The notes under the pieces: generated by a model | Database searches by the model: none | What the model was told of the DNA's origin: nothing | What the model saw: only the letters and a program-made list of their open reading frames with translations | NCBI GenBank assembly: GCA_004292515.1 | Contig: RDXB01000064.1 | Span: forward strand, 1 to 32,737 | Source: Oscillatoriales cyanobacterium | Lineage (GTDB): Bacteria; Cyanobacteriota; Cyanobacteriia; CACIAM-69d | DNA: 32,737 nucleotides | Direction of reading: 5' to 3' | Part shown: positions 24,412 to 32,737 of the stretch, piece after piece | Layout: each line of letters opens with the position of its first letter | Numbering within the stretch: the stretch's first letter is position 1 | Position numbers and translations under genes: made by a program

Positions 24412-24801
24412 ATGAATCCTGCAAAGCCACTGCTGCTGTGTTTAGCAACCATGACCTTGGCTATCTCAGCAACCAAAACAGCCTTGGCCTATCCACGTTT
24501 AGACTGGCGCAGTGCAGACTTTGAGAGTCGCCGCGTCATTGCTGAATCTGCTTGGCAAACAGAAGCCGAAGCCCAACAACGTGGTGAAGAACTGCACTAT
24601 GAATACGGCTTCCGCAATCTAGGCGTACTTTGGATTCCTTACTATCGCAATCTTTCGGGTAAGCGACTCTACCAAACCATCATTATCCCCGAAGGAAATT
24701 GCGATCGGTTTCTCCGACAACATATCCGCCGATTAGATCGCAATGCCTATTGCTTCACGCCCAGCAACCGTGGCCTAGCTCCCAACCGCCGGGGCGCATA
24801 G
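24412..24801 (+). CDS. Secreted protein of unknown function
   Basis: 129 residues. A clear signal peptide (MNPAKPLLLCLATMTLAISA, cleavage near ALAYP, residue 26) is followed by a small basic, aromatic-rich domain: SAWQTEAEAQQRGEELHYEYGFRNLGVLWIPYYRNLSGKRLYQT, two cysteines (GNCD and YCF) that may form a disulphide, and an Arg-rich tail. I recognise no named family. It lies 21 bp upstream of the peptidoglycan-binding-domain gene on the same strand, so the two are probably expressed together; both products are exported. No strong ribosome binding site. Confidence 0.72.
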   Translation: MNPAKPLLLCLATMTLAISATKTALAYPRLDWRSADFESRRVIAESAWQTEAEAQQRGEELHYEYGFRNLGVLWIPYYRNLSGKRLYQTIIIPEGNCDRFLRQHIRRLDRNAYCFTPSNRGLAPNRRGA

Positions 24802-24822
24802 ATTTGTCGATACCCACAAGTA

Positions 24823-25839
24823 ATGCGTGAATTGCTGATGTTAAAAAAACGATCTGCCCTGGTTTTGGCATTGGGTTTGGCGATCGCAGTAAATGCGATC
24901 GCAGGGGCAGTCAGTCTAGCGCAACCCCCCAATCGGTATAGCCATTGCCCCAATTTCCACAGTGATCAATCAAATCATCGCAGTGCATTTTGTTATCGCC
25001 GGGGCGATCGTGGTGGGAACATTACCATGATCCAGCAACGGTTGAGTCCTCAGTACTATCGGGGACGTGAGGATGGGATTTTTGGGTCAGTTTTGGAACA
25101 GGCCGTCAAGCAGTTTCAGCGTCGCCATGGACTCACACCTGATGGCATTGTTGGTAGCTCAACAATTGCTACACTATGCGACTTATCCCTTAGAGATCCT
25201 TCTCTAAGCACACCACAGCGAGACACTTCATCGCAAGTTTGCCATGTAGGACTAACTTCTATCGATGAAGATGGTAATTCTGTTGACTTCAAGCATTATC
25301 AATCAGATCACTCCAAAACACAGACTAAACAATCTGTCATTCCACGTGCTTTGATTCGGGCAATGCAGCAGGATCTATCACAGCATATCTATGAGCATGA
25401 GCCTGGTAACTATAATTCTTTTTCAGGCTATATCTTCTTTAGAGATTTGAATAGCGATCGCCGCCCTGAAGCGATTGTCTATCCTGAAATTGGCATTCCT
25501 TGCAGCAATCGCAGTTGCGCCATTTTTATCTATACCCCTAGTGGCAGAGACTACCGCAGGATTTCAGCCGATCGCCCTAATGGCTATTCTGGCGTTTTCG
25601 GATCGCGAAATCAGCCATCGGTGGGCTTGCTACCAACCCGTAACCGGGGATGGCAAGACCTAGCAACGCGGCTTTTCAATTACGACACAAGAACGGAGGA
25701 ATGGGTGAGAATCCGTTACGACCGACAGGGATATCGCCTGCTAGATTCTGCGACTGTACCGGAACCCTCTACTAAGCTTGAGAGCGCATCCCTCCGAGTG
25801 ATTAATTTCAATATTCTGCTGCGATCGAGACATCCTTAG
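24823..25839 (+). CDS. Secreted protein with peptidoglycan-binding domain
   Basis: 338 residues (333 if translation begins at the second ATG, 24838). A signal peptide with hydrophobic SALVLALGLAIAVNAIAGAVS ends near AQPPN. A PG_binding_1 domain follows (about 68-123: NITMIQQRLSPQYYRGREDGIFGSVLEQAVKQFQRRHGLTPDGIVGSSTIATL). The remaining 200 residues are unassigned; they contain QDLSQHIYEHEPGNYNSFSGYIFFRDLNSDRRPEAIVYPE and GCSNRSCAIFIYTPSGRDY-like text, reminiscent of an extracytoplasmic beta fold that reads out a quantity, but I assign no function. No catalytic residues of a hydrolase are seen. The middle of the gene (about 25200-25450) is noticeably AT-richer than neighbours. Confidence 0.82.
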   Translation: MRELLMLKKRSALVLALGLAIAVNAIAGAVSLAQPPNRYSHCPNFHSDQSNHRSAFCYRRGDRGGNITMIQQRLSPQYYRGREDGIFGSVLEQAVKQFQRRHGLTPDGIVGSSTIATLCDLSLRDPSLSTPQRDTSSQVCHVGLTSIDEDGNSVDFKHYQSDHSKTQTKQSVIPRALIRAMQQDLSQHIYEHEPGNYNSFSGYIFFRDLNSDRRPEAIVYPEIGIPCSNRSCAIFIYTPSGRDYRRISADRPNGYSGVFGSRNQPSVGLLPTRNRGWQDLATRLFNYDTRTEEWVRIRYDRQGYRLLDSATVPEPSTKLESASLRVINFNILLRSRHP

Positions 25840-25896
25840 TTAGGAAGTGGGTATAACTTACGTTACCAAGCCTGATCGTTCCTGATCGTTTCTGAG

Positions 25897-25920
25897 CAAA
25901 AACAAAGGGTGATCGCCCTT
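25897..25920 (-). terminator. Rho-independent terminator of acpP-fabF
   Basis: On the minus strand AAGGG (25920-25916) pairs with CCCTT (25909-25905) around a 6-nt loop, followed by TGTTTTT. It lies about 45 bp past the fabF stop. Confidence 0.6.
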
Positions 25921-25961
25921 CATGCGATCGCCCCTCATTTCATGCAATAAATTGGTTTGTT

Positions 25962-27272
25962 CTAGCCGTGATATTTACGGAACACCAGTGTCACATTGTG
26001 ACCACCAAACCCGAACGAGTTGGAGAGGGCCACGTCCACCGGTATCTTCCGCGCCACATTGGGCACATAATCTAGGTCGCAAGCCGGGTCAGGATCTTCG
26101 AGGTTAATCGTCGGCGGAACCCTATCATGGGTGATCGACAGCACCGCCGCCACCGCCTCAATTCCACCAGATCCCCCCAACAGGTGGCCCGTCATCGATT
26201 TGGTAGAGCTGATCGCCACCTTGCGGGCAACATCCTCGCCCAGTGCCGTCTTGATGGCTGCTGTCTCCGTTGAGTCGTTGGCCGGCGTGCTAGTGCCGTG
26301 AGCATTGATGTAGCTCACCATATCAGGCGTGATTTGGGCATCCTTCATGGCCAGGCGGATGGCCCGGGCTGCTCCTTCACCACCCGGCACAGGAGCCGTC
26401 ATGTGGTGCGCATCGCAGGTCATGCCGTAACCGATAATTTCTGCGTAGATTTTGGCCCCGCGACTCAGGGCGTGCTCCAGCTCTTCGAGCATCAAAATCC
26501 CGGCCCCTTCGCCCATCACGAAACCATCCCGGCCACTATCAAAGGGTCGGCTCGCGCGAGTTGGGTCGTCGTTGCGCGTGGACATGGCCTTCATGGCTGC
26601 AAATCCAGCAATGCCGAGGGGCGTAATCGCTGCTTCGGTACCGCCACAGACGATCGCCTGAGCATAGCCGCGCTGCACGAGGCGGAACGCATCACCGATC
26701 GAATTGGAGCCAGCCGCACAGGCCGTCACCGAACAGGAGTTGGGCCCCTTAGCACCAATTTGAATCGCCGTCAGACCCGCTGCCATGTTGGCAATCATGG
26801 TCGGGATCATGAACGGACTACACCGATCGGGCCCACGATGGAGCAGCACTTCCACCTGGTCTTCAAGCACCTTCAAACCGCCAATCCCAGTTCCAATTAA
26901 CACCCCAACCTGTTCGGCATTGAGGTCATTAATGACGAACTGTGCATCCGCAACGGCTTGCTTGCTGGCACAGACCGCAATTTGCGTAAAGCGATCCATG
27001 CGCTTGGCATCTTTGCGATCCATGTATTGCAGCGGATCAAAGCCTTTGATCTCGCCGGCAATGCGGCAGTCGTGTTTGGATGCATCGAATAGCGTAATCG
27101 GCCCAATGCCGCTACGCCCTGCCATTAGCCCTTCCCAGTACTCACTGGGGGTGTTGCCAACGGGAGTAATCGCGCCGAGTCCAGTAACGACAACGCGCCG
27201 ACGGGGTTCGTCAGCGGGGGCCGCACCGGCAGCGCTTGCCACAGGGGTGTCAACGCGGTTGGAACTGGTCAT
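25962..27272 (-). CDS. fabF: 3-oxoacyl-ACP synthase II FabF (KAS II)
   Basis: 436 residues. Condenses malonyl-ACP with a growing acyl-ACP in fatty-acid elongation. The thiolase-fold catalytic triad is Cys185 ([10 protein letters not shown]), His325 (INAHGTSTP) and His363 ([13 protein letters not shown]) with Lys358. The N-terminal 24 residues are a Ser/Ala/Pro-rich extension before [16 protein letters not shown], where most FabF proteins begin; the extension may be real or the start may lie further in. Otherwise full length to the usual [12 protein letters not shown] end. It lies 77 bp after acpP, the conserved acpP-fabF pair. Confidence 0.96.
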   Translation of the reverse strand: MTSSNRVDTPVASAAGAAPADEPRRRVVVTGLGAITPVGNTPSEYWEGLMAGRSGIGPITLFDASKHDCRIAGEIKGFDPLQYMDRKDAKRMDRFTQIAVCASKQAVADAQFVINDLNAEQVGVLIGTGIGGLKVLEDQVEVLLHRGPDRCSPFMIPTMIANMAAGLTAIQIGAKGPNSCSVTACAAGSNSIGDAFRLVQRGYAQAIVCGGTEAAITPLGIAGFAAMKAMSTRNDDPTRASRPFDSGRDGFVMGEGAGILMLEELEHALSRGAKIYAEIIGYGMTCDAHHMTAPVPGGEGAARAIRLAMKDAQITPDMVSYINAHGTSTPANDSTETAAIKTALGEDVARKVAISSTKSMTGHLLGGSGGIEAVAAVLSITHDRVPPTINLEDPDPACDLDYVPNVARKIPVDVALSNSFGFGGHNVTLVFRKYHG

Positions 27273-27349
27273 GGTGATAACGGTCTGGAGGTCTGCAAAC
27301 CCAGCATGAGAGGTCTACGAGCCGTCAGTGGACGATCGGGCTGCAATAA

Positions 27350-27592
27350 CTAATCAGATTGTTGAGCAAGGATGTAATCAACGGCTGATTGCACCGTGGA
27401 GATACTTTCAGCCGCTTCGTCGGGAATTTCAATGTCAAATTCTTCTTCGAGGGCCATGACCAATTCAACGGTGTCTAGGGAATCAGCGCCTAGATCGTTG
27501 TTGAAGCTGGCTTCCGGCACGACTTTTTCGAGGTCAACACTCAGTTGCTCGGATACGATCTTTTGAACTTTTTCGAGAATTTTTTCGCTCAT
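27350..27592 (-). CDS. acpP: Acyl carrier protein
   Basis: 80 residues beginning [17 protein letters not shown]. Carries acyl chains on a 4'-phosphopantetheine attached to Ser38 in the motif [10 protein letters not shown]. Acidic, four-helix pattern ([16 protein letters not shown]). The frame is open a further 28 codons upstream, but ATG 27592 is right: AGGAG precedes it and the family starts here. First gene of the acpP-fabF operon. Confidence 0.97.
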   Translation of the reverse strand: MSEKILEKVQKIVSEQLSVDLEKVVPEASFNNDLGADSLDTVELVMALEEEFDIEIPDEAAESISTVQSAVDYILAQQSD

Positions 27593-28182
27593 GATGGCTC
27601 CTATTAAACATGCCCCCAGACCGCTTGAGCGCGAGACTGACGGGGTGAGGGTTATCGTCGCACAATGAGGGTGCAATGAGTTGATCGGTGGCTGTTGCGA
27701 TCGCCCTAGGGCTGTGGCACGGTTCGCGATTCGATCCTGCTGTGGGTGCGGCGGAGCGCTCCGGCGGGATGAATGGCACCGACGAACAATCCGTTCACGA
27801 GGGTTCCGTCAGTCAGCGAGGATCGAGCCGATCGCTGACGAGGGCGCATTCAAGCATCCCTTCATTCTATCGGAAAGCGGCCGTTGCAACCGTGATTGCC
27901 CTGGGATTACCGGAAACCTGCGCTCTGGATAGTCTAGGCAGCACAGCGACCTCTAAACCGTCACCGTCACTTCATGGAGTTTGGGCTTATACCAATAGCG
28001 ATCGGAATGCGATCGAACTGCTGGGCCGAACGATGAGGGTCGATACAATCGAAGGAGTCAGCCTACCCGCAAAAGCCACCTTTGCCGAACATCCGTCGAT
28101 CACGGTGTTGGGGCAAGGGGGGATTGGGCAGGGTGTGACGCTGCCAGACGGAACGGACATACGGAGTGAGGAGCTAGGAACA
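27593..28182. other. Long intergenic region between divergent acpP and the HdrB-like gene
   Basis: About 590 bp. The frame of the HdrB-like gene is open back to 27688, but that stretch codes for a sequence with no resemblance to any family I know, so I treat it as non-coding. It contains a strong hairpin at 27812-27839: GTCAGCGA and TCGCTGAC, extended inward by GATCG/CGATC with a 3-nt bulge. A TACAAT at 28044-28049 could be a -10 box, with a poor -35. Confidence 0.5.
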
Positions 28183-29596
<1,414 letters not shown>

Positions 29597-29599
<3 letters not shown>

Positions 29600-29629
29600 G
29601 TCTGGACTTATTTTTTAAGTCTGGACTTA
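29597..29629. repeat. Duplicated 14-nt palindrome including the psaC stop codon
   Basis: TAAGTCTGGACTTA (a TAAGTC/GACTTA palindrome) occurs at 29597-29610 and 29616-29629, separated by five T. The first three bases are the psaC stop codon. Either copy could fold alone followed by a T run, or the copies could pair with each other. Confidence 0.85.
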
Positions 29630-29782
29630 CGCAGTCACTGCCTAATGATGTTGGTTGAAGTTGGCTTGGCCTGATTAGCGTATTTTTGCGTTTTTGCTAA
29701 GTCTGTCTTGCCGGGAGTCTCGATCGCTTCCCATTTAATTGGGTGAGGTTGGGACAATGTTGCAGGAATTTTAGATGATTCT

Positions 29783-29816
29783 AAAGAGTACGCATCCCTT
29801 GCGTGCTCTTTATTTT
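29783..29816 (+). terminator. Strong terminator downstream of psaC
   Basis: AAAGAGTACGCA (29783-29794) pairs with TGCGTGCTCTTT (29800-29811) with one mismatch and a 5-nt loop, then TATTTT-type tail. It is A-rich on the left and T-rich on the right, so it may work on both strands. Confidence 0.75.
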
Positions 29817-30153
29817 GGCGATTTTTATTAATCAACAATTGAATATGAACAAACTGGAGGCAAGGGGTTTAAACCCCCTATTTGTGTCGAGCGATGGGGT
29901 GTGCAGAGTAGCCATTTTGGCTTTTCAGACATCCTCTTAAGTGCAGCTTCAGCACAGGGGGTTGGTGGATAGTGCCCACCCTACCTTCTACCTTCTCGTT
30001 CCCCGGAGCGATCGATCTGCCCGTCGGCGATCGCCCGACCCGCCGCGCTATCATGCCCAACATCGCTTCAACCCAGTGCCCCCCCGATCGCGCCGGGATG
30101 TTTCCCGTCGCATCGATGAGGCGTTTTTCTGGTCTTTTCAAGGAGTAGCAACC
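29817..30153. other. Upstream region of glmS with a perfect GGGGTTTAAACCCC palindrome
   Basis: About 340 bp. A 14-bp perfect palindrome lies at 29864-29877. The glmS frame stays open back to 29941 and could be misread as a 71-residue extension, but it has no GlmS homology. Promoter elements were not assigned. A related GGGGTTGAACCCC occurs at 15819-15831 beyond the porin stop. Confidence 0.55.
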
Positions 30154-32067
<1,914 letters not shown>

Positions 32068-32137
32068 GGGCGATCGGCGCAACAGTGCCACCCCAGCAAG
32101 CCCCTCTCCCAGCTTGAAAAAGGGGTTGGGGCGCGGG

Positions 32138-32560
32138 TTACCGTTCCCACCGAAATTTGCGATCGGCTTCGGCGATCGGCACATCATTAATGCTGGCTTC
32201 TCGGCGCTGCATCAACCCATTGGGTGCAAATTCCCATTGCTCATTGCCATAGGCGCGATACCACTGGCCCGAGTCCGTGTGGTATTCATACTCAAACTTG
32301 ACCGAGATGCGATGGTCTGTGAAGCTCCACAACTCTTTTTTGAGTCGATAATCCAGTTCGTGGCTCCACTTTCGGGTCAAGAATTCGCAGATTTTTGTCC
32401 GTCCTGAAAAGAATTCCGATCGGTTGCGCCAAACGGAATCTTCGGTGTAGGCCAGCGAGACGCGCTCCGGGTCACGGGTGTTCCAAGCATCTTCGGCGGC
32501 TTGGACTTTGGCGATCGCACTTTCGCGGGTAAAGGGCGGCAGGGGCGGACGACTTTCCAT
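32138..32560 (-). CDS. DUF1348 family protein (NTF2-like fold)
   Basis: 140 residues. Matches the DUF1348 pattern: [39 protein letters not shown], then [53 protein letters not shown] and [13 protein letters not shown]. The family belongs to the NTF2/SnoaL-like superfamily, small alpha-beta cone proteins; its biochemical function is not established. AAGGAGG lies about eight bases before the ATG, a strong ribosome binding site. Cytoplasmic, monocistronic as far as can be seen. Confidence 0.92.
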   Translation of the reverse strand: MESRPPLPPFTRESAIAKVQAAEDAWNTRDPERVSLAYTEDSVWRNRSEFFSGRTKICEFLTRKWSHELDYRLKKELWSFTDHRISVKFEYEYHTDSGQWYRAYGNEQWEFAPNGLMQRREASINDVPIAEADRKFRWER

Positions 32561-32737
32561 GGTTCAACCCTCCTTGGAGGATGTTTGAGAGGTATCTTTG
32601 GGCACGGGCCAAGCACCAATCATCGGGGAGAAAAGGGATTAATCAACAGTGATTGATTTCCTGTCATTTCCTCACATTCTCTGAAAAACGCGAATCCATC
32701 CTAGGGGCTGTCATACACTGAACAGATGCTGCTCGGA

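Noticed and set aside
29635-29838. Minus-strand frame of 67 codons downstream of psaC
   Set aside because: It crosses the psaC terminator hairpin, has no homology and no ribosome binding site.
29941-30153. N-terminal extension of GlmS
   Set aside because: The nucleophilic Cys must follow the initiator directly, and AAGGAG precedes the GTG at 30154.
32725-32737. ATG at the right edge as the start of a further gene
   Set aside because: Only four codons are visible; nothing supports coding.

Overview
The window is chromosomal DNA from a cyanobacterium. psaC (photosystem I), a complete urea ABC transporter behind a textbook NtcA promoter, a three-gene cyanobacterial-style pnt transhydrogenase cluster, an SLH/OprB porin, HhoA and a DUF2808 protein all point that way, as does the dense scatter of the HIP1 octamer GCGATCGC across the sequence. 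Genus cannot be fixed from the window alone; most of the sequence is fairly GC-rich.

Layout. 1-974: decayed IS200/IS605-type tnpB with an apparently intact right end. 975-4775 (minus strand): pntA, pntA2 and pntB, then a small secreted protein. 4776-5750: AT-rich gap holding a 149-bp miniature inverted-repeat element inserted in an unidentified reading frame. 5751-7617: DUF2808 protein and HhoA protease. 7663-9375 (minus): methyltransferase-glycosyltransferase fusion. 9376-9980: repeat-rich gap. 9981-15684: a type I secretion cassette made of a parvulin PPIase, a HlyB-like ABC exporter with a cyclic-nucleotide-binding-like domain and a catalytically dead C39 domain, and a HlyD adaptor. 15841-17427 (minus): porin. 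17838-23518: urtABCDE. 23635-24273: trmB. 24412-25839: two secreted proteins. 25962-27592 (minus): acpP-fabF. 28183-29151: HdrB-like CCG protein. 29354-29599: psaC. 30154-32067: glmS. 32138-32560 (minus): DUF1348 protein.

How the genes work together. urtA-E form a nitrogen-regulated urea uptake system; an exact NtcA box and -10 element precede urtA, and a terminator-like hairpin after urtA probably sets the binding protein above the membrane subunits. The PPIase, ABC exporter and HlyD adaptor look like the inner-membrane part of a TolC-dependent exporter; no substrate or TolC gene is visible here. pntA/pntA2/pntB make one proton-translocating transhydrogenase. acpP and fabF are a classic fatty-acid pair.

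The most interesting non-coding structures are the miniature element and the frame it disrupts, the perfect 53-bp-period tandem repeat rich in TGATCA between urtD and urtE, the doubled palindrome that contains the psaC stop codon, and the urtA-urtB hairpin. I found no CRISPR array, tRNA, rRNA or convincing new defence system.
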